A stretch of DNA of 64,000 nucleotides from a virus: positions 1 to 64,000 of IMG/VR virus record IMGVR_UViG_3300036781_000275; one strand, given 5' to 3'. Below the pieces are notes generated by a model, which was not told the DNA's origin, did not search any database, and saw only the letters and a program-made list of their open reading frames with translations. Positions 8,092-16,067 of the stretch are shown piece after piece. Position 1 is the first letter of the stretch. Each line of letters begins with the position of its first letter. Made by a program: the position numbers and the translations under genes.

Positions 8092-9234
8092 TTACGCTTG
8101 CACCACGCGCAGTGCGAGCTGCGGATCGAGCAGCTTGACGCCGAACAGCGCGTCGAGCGCCACGACCACCTTCGAGTTGGTCTGGTCGTACCACATCCGC
8201 ACGCGCAGCGCGAGCTGCGTCTTCGGATCCGAGATCGACGACATCCGCGTGCCGCCGAACGACGCGCCCATCGTGGAGAGCGGGGCCATCGCGAGCGCCG
8301 CGAAATTGCGGTGGAACATCAGGTTCTGCCGCTTCGATGCGCCGCCGAGATAGAACGTCAGCACCTCCGCGCCCACCGTCGCCTGCTTGAGCGCCGGCGT
8401 GAATGCCAACGTCGCCGCATTGCCGTCCGCGTCCGTGCCGTCCGTCGAGATCACGTACCGCTGCGCGTCGCCGGCGATCGAGAACGAGTCGCCCGCCTTG
8501 TACGTGATGCCCGCCGTGAAGCCCGAGGCGAGAATCGAGCTGACGCCGATCGCGTTCGCGCCGTCGACGGTGCCCGTGAAGTCCGCGGACACGCCCGACG
8601 TGTGCGTCGGCATGTTCTGGTTCTGGAACATTTCGAAGTCGAACAGGCGGCCCATCGTGCCGCGGCGCACCGCGACGTCCTGCTGATTCGGCTGCATGCC
8701 CGACGCGGCCAGTCCCTTCAGGATCGCGGCTTCCGTCGCGCCGGTCACCCCGAAGAACAGGTTCTCCGAATCTTCGAGCGGCCACAGCAAGTCCGTCGCC
8801 GCGGCGCGCGCGTCCGCGATGTCGTTCAGCGTGAACGGCGTCGCAGCGAGGTAGTAGTTGGGGAGCTGCTTGTAGATCGCCGCGAGTGCGAGATCGATCT
8901 TGTCGGCGAGCGCGTACGCAGCGGGCCGAATGTGGTCGGTGATGATCTGCGGCGCGGAGAGCGTCAGATCCTTGTCGTTCAACCCGAACCGGACGCCCTT
9001 CCACGTGTCGAGATTGATCGACAGCGAGTCCGTGTTCAGATCCTGAATCGACGACGGCTCGTCCTGTGCGGTGAACGTGCCCGGTCGGCGGATCTGGATC
9101 GTCGACCCCTTCTGCTGCACGGTCGGGTCATAGCCGCGATAGACGCGGCTCGCGAAACCGAGCGCCTTTTCGAGCTGAATCAGCGCTTCCTGCGCGAAAA
9201 AGTCTTCGTCGTAATTGCCAAGATTGTTCGGCAT
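8092..9234 (-). CDS. major capsid (coat) protein, P22-like
   Basis: A 380-residue protein beginning MPNNLGNYDEDFFAQEALIQ. The pattern 'LE..LGFA..V.R.YDP.....G.TI.IRRP' at residues 22-53 and 'LTLSAPQIITDHIRPAA.ALAD.ID' around 91-115 is that of P22 coat-type (gp5) proteins with an HK97 fold. It builds the icosahedral shell on the scaffold encoded upstream. A GGAG-like site precedes the ATG. The leader is unusually long and structured, and a terminator follows. Confidence 0.85.
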   Translation of the reverse strand: MPNNLGNYDEDFFAQEALIQLEKALGFASRVYRGYDPTVQQKGSTIQIRRPGTFTAQDEPSSIQDLNTDSLSINLDTWKGVRFGLNDKDLTLSAPQIITDHIRPAAYALADKIDLALAAIYKQLPNYYLAATPFTLNDIADARAAATDLLWPLEDSENLFFGVTGATEAAILKGLAASGMQPNQQDVAVRRGTMGRLFDFEMFQNQNMPTHTSGVSADFTGTVDGANAIGVSSILASGFTAGITYKAGDSFSIAGDAQRYVISTDGTDADGNAATLAFTPALKQATVGAEVLTFYLGGASKRQNLMFHRNFAALAMAPLSTMGASFGGTRMSSISDPKTQLALRVRMWYDQTNSKVVVALDALFGVKLLDPQLALRVVQA

Positions 9235-9482
9235 TGTCGGTCTCGCTCCTCAACGGTTGGAAAACGAAAAGGCGCGCCACGCGGACACCCACGGCTGAGC
9301 AGTTGCAGCTCAACAGCAGTGAATCAGCGGAGCGCGCCTTGCGCGGTATCCGTGCCAGCTTTGCCGGCGGGGTCGTCAGTTGTCTTGCACGGGCGGCCTT
9401 TGGCCCTCGTGCCGGGTCACATCGGCTTGGCTTCTGTGACCTTGCTGGGAAACACGATAGTAGGCGTATCCGATCGTGTCAA
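9235..9482 (-). promoter_or_regulatory. structured non-coding leader upstream of the coat gene
   Basis: About 248 bases hold no credible gene but several inverted repeats: GGTCACA...TGTGACC (7-bp arms), GCACG...CGTGC around a GGCC stem, and AAGGCGCGC...GCGCGCCTTTT with a T-run near the coat start. On the minus strand the last resembles a terminator placed before the coat gene. The block could be a separate coat promoter plus leader or an RNA-processing region. No clear -35/-10 pair was seen. Confidence 0.5.
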
Positions 9483-9929
9483 CTACCGTATCCCCGGCAA
9501 CGTGAGCACGTCGATCCCATCCCCGCAAAACACGTCGAAGTCACACGCCACCTCCACCGCCTTTGCGCGCATCGTGTCCGAGCGCCATAGCAGCCACAGC
9601 ATAATCGCGGCCGGATCCATCCGCGAAGAACTTCTCATGAATCGGCACCGGATACGGCTTGCCCTCGTACCGGCTCAAGCTGCCATCGGGAGCCACGACC
9701 AGTGCCCACACACGCGCTCGTCTTCCGTGTCCCCCATGTGGGGCGGCCAGCGGTCGGCGTGCGCTCCTGCCCTGAACCAGTCCATAAACGGTTCACACAG
9801 ATTGCGTCCGCTGAAACCGATCAAATGGTCATTCACGGCGTAAATCTTCGTCGCCGTCCGCCGCATGCCCTGACAAACCGTTCTCCGGTCTGCCGCGAGC
9901 ATGCGGCCATCCCACGCGATGACGGTCAC
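9483..9929 (-). pseudogene. HslV/proteasome-beta-like protease, broken by two compensating frameshifts
   Basis: The first frame gives MTVIAWDGRMLAADRRTVCQ and FSGRN, matching phage Ntn-hydrolases of the HslV type; Thr2 would be the N-terminal nucleophile. After about residue 72 homology moves to the -1 frame (VWALVVAPDGSLSRYEG, then GSGRDYAVAAMALGHDARK). It then returns to the original frame for AVEVACDFDVFCGDGIDVL and the stop at 9485-9483. The shifts lie near 9706-9718, a GTGTGTGGG run on the minus strand, and near 9550-9565. Without them the protein is about 148 residues, normal for the family. Either the gene is decaying or two single-base sequencing errors occurred. It sits between scaffold and coat, where a prohead protease is usual. 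Confidence 0.7.
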
Positions 9930-9933
9930 GTGG

Positions 9934-10794
9934 CTATTCTGGTCGCTTCTTGACCGACCCCCCTCGCTTGGCAGCCAGTGCCTTCGCGGCGCGGTACTTC
10001 TCAGGGATACGGAAATCTTCCGCGCTCAGCCAGACGTCGACGCCGCCCTCGCTCTGCCGGCCACCGTTCGCGCGGCCACCCGAGCCTGACGTATCGGGCG
10101 CGGGAAAGTTTTTCGCGAACTTCTTGTTCTCGCGCATCTCGGCGATTGCATCGGCGATCGTGACCGGCGCGCCGTCGAGCCCCTTCGTGCGCACGTTCCC
10201 TTCCGCGTCGACAACACGCGTCACGTAGCCCGTGCCTTCCTTGACCATCTTGAGTTGCTTGATCAGGTGCGGCAACAGTACGTCCACGTCGTCAGTCTGG
10301 CCGGCGAGCCCAGTCATCGCGCGCGCTTCGATCATTTCGGAGTGCAAGCTGACCAGCGCTTCATCGCGCTCCGCGGTGATCGTGGCGATCTGCTTCGCGG
10401 CTTCTTTCTTGACGCGTTCCTGCTCGGCCAATAGCGCGTCTTTGCCTGATGTGTCGACGCCCTTTTTGCGCAGCTCCGCCAGCTCGGCGCGTTCGGCTTG
10501 GATCTCTTCGATCGTCCCGAATTCCTCGTACCGTTTCTTTTCGTCGGCGAGTTTGCGATTCGCCTTGAGCAAGTCGTCGCGTTTTTTGATGACGCCCTGA
10601 ACTTCGCTCTCCTTGTATGTCTTCTCCGCTTTGGCCCCGGTGCCGCCCTCGCCACCGTCACCTCCGTCGCCGCCGGCCGCACCGTCGTCTCCCCCTGCGC
10701 CGCCCGTGCCGCCGCCCGTGCCGCCGCCCGCACCGCCATCGCCATCAGGAGGGAATTTGTAAAACGCCCTCGCATACCACCGACGTCCGCGCAT
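9934..10794 (-). CDS. capsid scaffolding protein
   Basis: A 286-residue protein with an N-terminal Gly/Asp-rich disordered segment, a long charged coiled coil (about 75-180; EEIQAERAELAELRKKGVD) and a Gly-rich linker before a basic C-terminus. This is the layout of GP20-type/scaffold proteins. It is encoded just before the protease-like gene and the coat gene. I prefer the ATG at 10794 (preceded by GGCGGGTGG) over a GTG at 10851. It should direct coat assembly and leave the head before packaging. Confidence 0.7.
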   Translation of the reverse strand: MRGRRWYARAFYKFPPDGDGGAGGGTGGGTGGAGGDDGAAGGDGGDGGEGGTGAKAEKTYKESEVQGVIKKRDDLLKANRKLADEKKRYEEFGTIEEIQAERAELAELRKKGVDTSGKDALLAEQERVKKEAAKQIATITAERDEALVSLHSEMIEARAMTGLAGQTDDVDVLLPHLIKQLKMVKEGTGYVTRVVDAEGNVRTKGLDGAPVTIADAIAEMRENKKFAKNFPAPDTSGSGGRANGGRQSEGGVDVWLSAEDFRIPEKYRAAKALAAKRGGSVKKRPE

Positions 10795-10931
10795 GTCTAC
10801 CACCCGCCGCTGAGTGTGTTTGTCGGGCGTCGGGGCCGCTCCCCGCGCCACTTGCTTTCAATCACGAACGGCATGGAGTATGCGTGCCCCTTGCGGAAAA
10901 CGCAACAGGGCAGGACGAGTTTTCTGGCGCG

Positions 10932-12002
10932 CTACGCGGCGCGCTGCTGATCTTCGCGCTGGCCTAACGGTTGCCGCGATGAGGCCGCAAGGAAATCGGC
11001 CCGCCGCGTCGCGTTGACCGGGAGCACGCTGATTACCTGCGTGCACCGGCAGTTGTAGACGCCATCGCCCGGCACCATGACGCCCCCGTCGACCGGATAT
11101 AGCTCGTTGATTCCGACTGTCGTCCCGTGGGCGTCGTGATGCTCGTCGCGTTCACGGCCGTCGAGTGTGGTCACCCACGTCTTCACGATGTCCTGCTCGT
11201 CGACGCCGGCCGCGTCCGCGAAGTTGAGCCACGCGCCGAACTGCGCGTTCTTCAGCGCGCCGAGTGAGGCCGTACGTGACCATGCCTCTGCGCGATTTGC
11301 GAGCAGCTTCCGGCCGTACGCGAGTACCATGCTGTCGATCTTTGCTTGCGTAATCGTGCCTTGCCCGGCAATCAGTTTTTCGAGTATCGAGTCATAGCGC
11401 TGATCACGGAGCGCGCGCGTCAGCACCTTCGGATCGCCAGCGATCGCGTTAATGACGTCCGCGCGAAACGATTGAATCAGCGAGTTGTCGTACGGGGTGA
11501 GCCCGATGAACTGTCGCGCCTCAACCGCCACTTGCCGCGGGTTGATGCCGGCCGCGAGTCCGCGCGAAATTACGTCGACGAACCCGGCGCGCGCCTGCCC
11601 CAAGAGCTGCGGCACCATCTGCTGCACGTAGCCAGCGAGCACTTCCTGCGCCGGCCCTATGTTCGGGTTCCATGTGAAGCGCGCCAGTGTCCCGCCGGCG
11701 GCCGTCACGATGCGCGGCAGATCGGCGTTCGACACGATCTGTCCGCCGCGGCTGAAGGTGTCCGCAATCGACCGCACGATCATCGCGGTTGCCGCGTTCG
11801 ACAGTCCTGAGCCGTACACGGCGTCGGCCGCGGCGAGCACGTTGCCTGAAGCGATCGCGTCGACGACCGCCTTGAACGCGATGTTATCCCTGATCTGCGC
11901 GATCGCCGATTCGAAGGCGCGCCGCACGACCGGCCCGCGCTCCGCGAGCAGCCGATCGAGCCGCGACAGGAGTCGCGCCTGCGTGCCGGTGAGCTGTGCC
12001 AC
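10932..12002 (-). CDS. phage head morphogenesis (minor head) protein
   Basis: A 356-residue helical protein. The C-terminal third carries the SPP1 gp7/Mu gpF-type motif: TWVTTLDGRERDEHHDAHG, then a pro-rich segment and GVYNCRC (about 300-325), where the paired Cys/His residues are typical. Members are minor capsid proteins near the portal and are thought to help DNA ejection. It lies two genes from the scaffold. A Gln/Arg-rich tail ends the protein. Confidence 0.8.
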   Translation of the reverse strand: MAQLTGTQARLLSRLDRLLAERGPVVRRAFESAIAQIRDNIAFKAVVDAIASGNVLAAADAVYGSGLSNAATAMIVRSIADTFSRGGQIVSNADLPRIVTAAGGTLARFTWNPNIGPAQEVLAGYVQQMVPQLLGQARAGFVDVISRGLAAGINPRQVAVEARQFIGLTPYDNSLIQSFRADVINAIAGDPKVLTRALRDQRYDSILEKLIAGQGTITQAKIDSMVLAYGRKLLANRAEAWSRTASLGALKNAQFGAWLNFADAAGVDEQDIVKTWVTTLDGRERDEHHDAHGTTVGINELYPVDGGVMVPGDGVYNCRCTQVISVLPVNATRRADFLAASSRQPLGQREDQQRAA

Positions 12003-12003
12003 G

Positions 12004-12276
12004 TTACGGCTTTTTGGTCTCCGCCTGTCGGCCCTTGATGGCTTCGACGAGCGCGCCCAAACACAGATCCTTCATGAACCGGCCGGCGGCGAATTGCGCT
12101 TGGGCTTCCGACATGCCGCCTTTCACGAGTCCGACGAAATACGCGGCGTGCATGAGGCCGAGCATCGTGGTACTCGCGGAGATTTCGCTTGCGCGCTGCG
12201 CGAGGAAGTTCGCGACGACCTCTTCGATCATGTCCCTCGCTTTTTCCCGATTCGCGTCACTCGGTTGGTCACTCAT
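12004..12276 (-). CDS. small helical hypothetical protein
   Basis: A 90-residue protein (MSDQPSDANREKARDMIEEV). The ATG at 12276 is chosen because it overlaps the upstream stop in an ATGAGTGA junction, the usual coupling style here. It is helical, with LGLMHAAYFVGLVKGGMSEAQ in the centre and a Lys-rich end. No family recognised. Its place next to the head morphogenesis gene suggests a virion-assembly accessory role. Confidence 0.6.
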   Translation of the reverse strand: MSDQPSDANREKARDMIEEVVANFLAQRASEISASTTMLGLMHAAYFVGLVKGGMSEAQAQFAAGRFMKDLCLGALVEAIKGRQAETKKP

Positions 12277-12658
12277 TCTCGACGACTCCCGGTCGTGCAT
12301 CGTTGTACTCGCATTCCAGCGTCAACCGTTGATCGGTGTCCACGATGATCGTGATGATCGGCGTCGCGCCGCTCCCAAAGAGCTGCGACATCAAGGACGG
12401 CGTGAGGCCGACCGCATCGAAGTGAATCAGCCAATCACCAACTTCCTGTTCTGGCTGATCGCCGACATACACAACGGTCGCATCACAACCGGGATCCGGC
12501 GAGACGGTCGTTGAGGCGTCGCTCGCCGCGAGAAACGCCGACACCGCCTTCATCATGCTCGGGATGAGCGGCACTTTCGCGCCCGTCGTCAGATCAACCG
12601 TTTGTAGCGGCACAATCAGGTCGATGTCGTTGAGCGGACTTACCGGGATAGTCGCCAT
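12269..12658 (-). CDS. hypothetical structural-region protein
   Basis: A 129-residue, beta-rich, acidic protein (MATIPVSPLNDIDLIVPLQT). It contains repeated 'VD.(D/T)' strands and ends DARPGVVENE. It lies between the big repeat protein and the head morphogenesis gene and is coupled to both (10-base gap upstream, 8-base overlap downstream). Function unknown; a small tail or neck component is possible. Confidence 0.6.
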   Translation of the reverse strand: MATIPVSPLNDIDLIVPLQTVDLTTGAKVPLIPSMMKAVSAFLAASDASTTVSPDPGCDATVVYVGDQPEQEVGDWLIHFDAVGLTPSLMSQLFGSGATPIITIIVDTDQRLTLECEYNDARPGVVENE

Positions 12659-12668
12659 GTGGGCTCCG

Positions 12669-14300
12669 TTACGTGTTCGGCTCGATGCGTCGAATGCGAA
12701 TAATAGGGACCGTGTTGATGACGGTCACGGTTGGCGTCGTATCCAATGCCAGCACCGGCGCTGAGGTGTCGAGTAGCGCGACCGTACGCGAGACGTCGAG
12801 ATACTGGATCGCCGCCGGATCCGTCCGGTGCACGCGCGCCAGCGAGCGCCCGTAGCATCGCGCAAAGGCACGCGCCGTGCCGATCGAGATAAAGCCGGCG
12901 TCGCTGAGCGCGAACGCACGGGCCAGCGCACGCGCGGTGCCGGCCACTTCGATCGTGGTCCGTGCGTGCCCGGTCGCTCTGGAGAGCGCGCGCGCCGTGC
13001 CACGCACGTCGTCCGTGGTCGTGCTGCGGCCGACCGCGCGCGCCAGCGCCACCGCGTGCCCCGTGCAGCCGACGCGTGTTTCCGCTTGCCCGAAGGCTCG
13101 TGCCAGCGCACAGGCGGTGCCGCGAGCCGCGTCGACGTTCTCCGACTGTCCGAGAGCCCGGCCAAGCGCGCGCGCCATACCCTGCGCGGCGACTCCAGTG
13201 GCACCCGGCGCTTCCGCGCGGCTCAGGGCGCGGGCGGTGCCAGCCGTGGCCACCCGCGACGCCCCGTGGCCACTCAGCGCCCGGCTGAGCGCGCGCGCTA
13301 TGCCGGCCGATTCGAGCCGACTGGATCCGGGTCCGCCGAGTCCGCGGGCCAGCGCGCTCGCCCGCCCCGCGCACGGGATGATCGTGGTCGTAAAGCCAAG
13401 CCCAGTCCCGCGCGCGAGCGCGCGCGCTACGCCGGTGCAAGCGACGGTCGTGCCAATGATCTCCGACGTACCAACCGCGCGGCCAAGCGCGCGCGCCGTG
13501 CCCGCGCACGCAACCGTTGTTCCCGCGATCTGCGCCTGACCGTAGGCGCGCGCGAGCGCGCGAGCGGGCGCGGCCAGCGAATACAGTACGACTTCGCCCG
13601 GCGTGAATGCTCTGGCGAGCGCCCGCGCCGTGCCGGTGCATTCGACGAATGTGCCAGCCGTCGCGACGCCATAGGCGCGGGCGAGTGCGCGCGCCGGCGC
13701 GGCATAGCCGACAAGGTTGATCCCGGTCGCGAGCGCGCGCGGTAGCGCGTGCGCAATGCCAGCCGTTGGCACCGTGGTCCCGATGAGATCGCTGAGCCCG
13801 CTTGCGCGCGAGAGCGCGCGAGCGACGCCGACGCATTCGAGCCGCGTGTCACCGGGGCCAAGCCCGCGCGCGAACGTGCGTGCCGTGCCGGTGCACGGGA
13901 TGATTGTGGTCGTGAAGCTGAGCCCGGTGGCGCGTGGTAGCGTGCGCGCGAGACCGGCTGTCGCGACACGCGTCGCGCCCGGAGCGGTAACGCGACTGAG
14001 GCTGCGCGCCACGCCCGCCGTCGCGAGTCGGCTCGATCCAGCGCCGCCGAGCCCGCGCGTCAACGCTCGCGCTTTCCCGGCGCATGCTACGATGTCGCTG
14101 CCGCCGGCCGCCGTCGCCACACCGAATGCGCGCGGCAACGCCCTCGCCGGAGCTGCGTAGCCGACAAGGTTGACACTGAGCGCGAGTGCAACCGCCAACG
14201 CGCGCGCTTTGCCATTGCATGCGACGATGTTCGCCGGGTTGCCGACTTGGCCTTGCCCGACGTACGCGCTATTCGCGCCGACGACGATCCCGTTCGCCAT
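12669..14300 (-). CDS. giant A-R-A-L repeat protein (about 22 tandem ~20-24-residue repeats)
   Basis: A 543-residue protein (MANGIVVGANSAYVGQG). Residues about 27-475 are a tandem array with consensus 'x-G-x-A-R-A-L-(A/S)-R-A-x-G', followed by a variable 6-10-residue Thr/Gly/Val segment. Examples are GTARALARAF, GVARALSRAS and APARALARAY. Larger blocks recur, such as FTTTIIP before two repeats and NLVGYAAPARAL twice. The C-terminus (about 500-543) is a short beta region with LLDTSAPVLALDTTPTV. There is no signal peptide. It lies among fibre-like genes, so a virion fibre or display protein is likely. I know of no named family with this repeat. Confidence 0.85.
   Translation of the reverse strand: MANGIVVGANSAYVGQGQVGNPANIVACNGKARALAVALALSVNLVGYAAPARALPRAFGVATAAGGSDIVACAGKARALTRGLGGAGSSRLATAGVARSLSRVTAPGATRVATAGLARTLPRATGLSFTTTIIPCTGTARTFARGLGPGDTRLECVGVARALSRASGLSDLIGTTVPTAGIAHALPRALATGINLVGYAAPARALARAYGVATAGTFVECTGTARALARAFTPGEVVLYSLAAPARALARAYGQAQIAGTTVACAGTARALGRAVGTSEIIGTTVACTGVARALARGTGLGFTTTIIPCAGRASALARGLGGPGSSRLESAGIARALSRALSGHGASRVATAGTARALSRAEAPGATGVAAQGMARALGRALGQSENVDAARGTACALARAFGQAETRVGCTGHAVALARAVGRSTTTDDVRGTARALSRATGHARTTIEVAGTARALARAFALSDAGFISIGTARAFARCYGRSLARVHRTDPAAIQYLDVSRTVALLDTSAPVLALDTTPTVTVINTVPIIRIRRIEPNT
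12810..14230 (-). repeat. degenerate ~60-72-bp coding repeat array
   Basis: The DNA of the A-R-A-L protein holds about 22 diverged copies of a unit built around GCGCGCGC-rich words coding A-R-A-L. Unit lengths change in steps of three, which suggests growth by in-frame recombination between copies. Larger segments of two or more units are duplicated. It is also the reason long open frames appear on the opposite strand here. Confidence 0.8.
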
Positions 14301-14311
14301 GCTCGCTTACG

Positions 14312-15292
14312 TCACACGAGTTCGACGGTCGCGGTTTCTACGACCAGCTCGTCCGATGCGTTGCTCACGTTCATCGTGAATTGCACGCTCAATACCCGAT
14401 CGCCGGCATTAGAGTCGACCGCCGCTGCACCCGAAAATGGGCCGCCTGTTGGTAGCGTGCCAGCCGTAGTCGGAAATGCTGGACCAATGCCAGTCGTCGC
14501 AGTCGTACGTGCCCCGATCGGGCTGATGCTGAGCATGCCGACCAACGCCTGATCGGCGTTCGCCTGCGCGCACACGTCGAACGTCAGGAACCACGCCGCG
14601 CGATCGGCGTCCGCGGTCGAGGCGGCTGACGTTACATCGAACATCGTGGTGCCACCGTAGATGATCTTGATGCGCACGGTGGGCGTGCCGCTATTCCAGA
14701 GGAAGTTTCCGCCCATGCGGACGCGCAGCGTCTTCCCCGACAAAAAGAGTCCGCTCGGGATCGTGACGCCAGACCCCGCCTTGTTGAGCGCCTCAATCGC
14801 CGACGATGTGGTGTTCGTGGTCTCGGCGGCCACCGTCTTGAAAATGGTGATCGGCCCCGATGCCTGAATGACGCGCATGTCGACAATCTGATCCGTACTG
14901 ATCGTCGTGTCTGAGGCCGGCACATACACCGCCGCAATCACCACGTCGTTCGCCGTGCGCGCCGGTGGTGCGGGGGTCGCCGATGGCGTGCCGGCGCGCA
15001 CGGCCTTCGTGCCAGAGGAATTGACCACGACGAGATCGATGCGCGGATTCGAGCCGTCCGCTGTCGTAATCGTCACGTTCCCAGCGGTGACCGGCTTGAG
15101 TATGCCGTTCGTGAGCACCGCGCCTTTCGCGACCGCGCATGTCATGTCGGGCGAGCCTTGCGCGGTGACTGCGCAGCCCGAGAGCACGCAATCGGTGCCC
15201 ACCATGCCGGCGGTGAGCACGTCGAGATATGCGCTGAACAGCACACTCTGAAAATCGCTCTGCGCGGTGCCCTTATCGGGAATCGTCCACAT
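14312..15292 (-). CDS. putative tail fibre / receptor-binding-type protein
   Basis: A 326-residue beta-rich protein. The N-terminal half (TAQSDFQSVLFSAYLDVLTA; GCAVTAQGSPDMTCAVAKGA; NPRIDLVVVNSSGTKAVRAG; NDVVIAAVYVPASDTTISTD) is a pattern I recognise from phage fibre/baseplate-associated proteins with an N-terminal virion-binding module. The C-terminal half is a jelly-roll-like segment (LRVRMGGNFLWNSGTPTVRI). It is encoded beside other fibre-like genes. The specific receptor cannot be predicted. Confidence 0.6.
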   Translation of the reverse strand: MWTIPDKGTAQSDFQSVLFSAYLDVLTAGMVGTDCVLSGCAVTAQGSPDMTCAVAKGAVLTNGILKPVTAGNVTITTADGSNPRIDLVVVNSSGTKAVRAGTPSATPAPPARTANDVVIAAVYVPASDTTISTDQIVDMRVIQASGPITIFKTVAAETTNTTSSAIEALNKAGSGVTIPSGLFLSGKTLRVRMGGNFLWNSGTPTVRIKIIYGGTTMFDVTSAASTADADRAAWFLTFDVCAQANADQALVGMLSISPIGARTTATTGIGPAFPTTAGTLPTGGPFSGAAAVDSNAGDRVLSVQFTMNVSNASDELVVETATVELV

Positions 15293-15301
15293 GGTTCATC
15301 C

Positions 15302-16060
15302 TCAGAGTTTGATCAAGACCTTGACGTATTGCGCGAGCTGCCTGATGCGGAGCGTTGCGAGTGCGCGCGCGATCGCGATCGCCACGCCCGCTGTTGGCAC
15401 CGTCGTTGCACCGGTTGCCGGCAAGTAGGCGACGGCTAAGCCGAACCAGTTCAAATTCACGCCACAGTCCACCGTGAGCGCCGGCGAACTATCGCTGCCG
15501 ATCAGTTTGTATTGCACATAACCAGTGATGAAGCCGGTGCCGTTGTTCTGAGAAAATATCAGTGAGTCGCTAGCGGCCGTGTAGGTCAATACGCCAGAGC
15601 TATCTTCGTTGAGCAGCGAAACCACGACGCCGCCTGCATGTGCTCCTACTGCGCCGCTGCTCTCCGCTTCTGTCGATCCCGTATTTGTGACCGGCGAGCC
15701 GTCGAGCGGCGAGGCGTTGAAATTGGAATACTCGGCTGCCCCAGCAAATCCGAGATCTGAAGAGGGATCCGCTAATAGCGTCAGCGATCCGCTCCCGGTC
15801 ACCGGTACGCGCCATATCTGCTGCTTGAGGTGCCCGCTGAGTACAGAGTTCTCCGCATCCTTCACTGGCGTACCGAGGGTCGCCGTTCCAGCCGTTTTCG
15901 TTATAACAAACGACCCACCAGCACCGGCGGAGTTGAAGCTGGTTCCCGTTACGACAATCGTATTGCCATTCGTTACGTCGACCGACATAACGAGCGGTAT
16001 CGCGGCTACCGTAACCGACCATGCGGCACCCTGCGTCTGGACGCATGCGATAGAAGTCAT
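15302..16060 (-). CDS. fibre-like beta protein with a terminal ARAL-type repeat
   Basis: A 252-residue Ser/Thr/Gly/Val-rich protein with Ig-like or lectin-like strand spacing (NGNTIVVTGTSFNSAGAGG). Near the C-terminus it carries TVPTAGVAIAIARALA, clearly similar to the repeat unit of the 543-residue neighbour. This suggests shared ancestry or a shared docking motif. No catalytic motif. Confidence 0.6.
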   Translation of the reverse strand: MTSIACVQTQGAAWSVTVAAIPLVMSVDVTNGNTIVVTGTSFNSAGAGGSFVITKTAGTATLGTPVKDAENSVLSGHLKQQIWRVPVTGSGSLTLLADPSSDLGFAGAAEYSNFNASPLDGSPVTNTGSTEAESSGAVGAHAGGVVVSLLNEDSSGVLTYTAASDSLIFSQNNGTGFITGYVQYKLIGSDSSPALTVDCGVNLNWFGLAVAYLPATGATTVPTAGVAIAIARALATLRIRQLAQYVKVLIKL

Positions 16061-16067
16061 GAATCAA

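Noticed and set aside
7690-9843. A 717-codon open frame on the plus strand over the coat region
   Set aside because: It is Arg/His/Asp-rich, opposite a well-recognised coat gene, and typical of reverse frames in GC-rich DNA. No family pattern.
9483-9929. Programmed frameshifting of the HslV-like gene
   Set aside because: It would need -1 then +1 shifts with no classical slippery heptamer. Decay or sequence errors are simpler.
12828-13969. Several long plus- and minus-strand open frames in the repeat gene
   Set aside because: The A-R-A-L repeat DNA is so GC-rich that stops are missing in all frames. Only the frame with regular repeats and matching junctions is kept.
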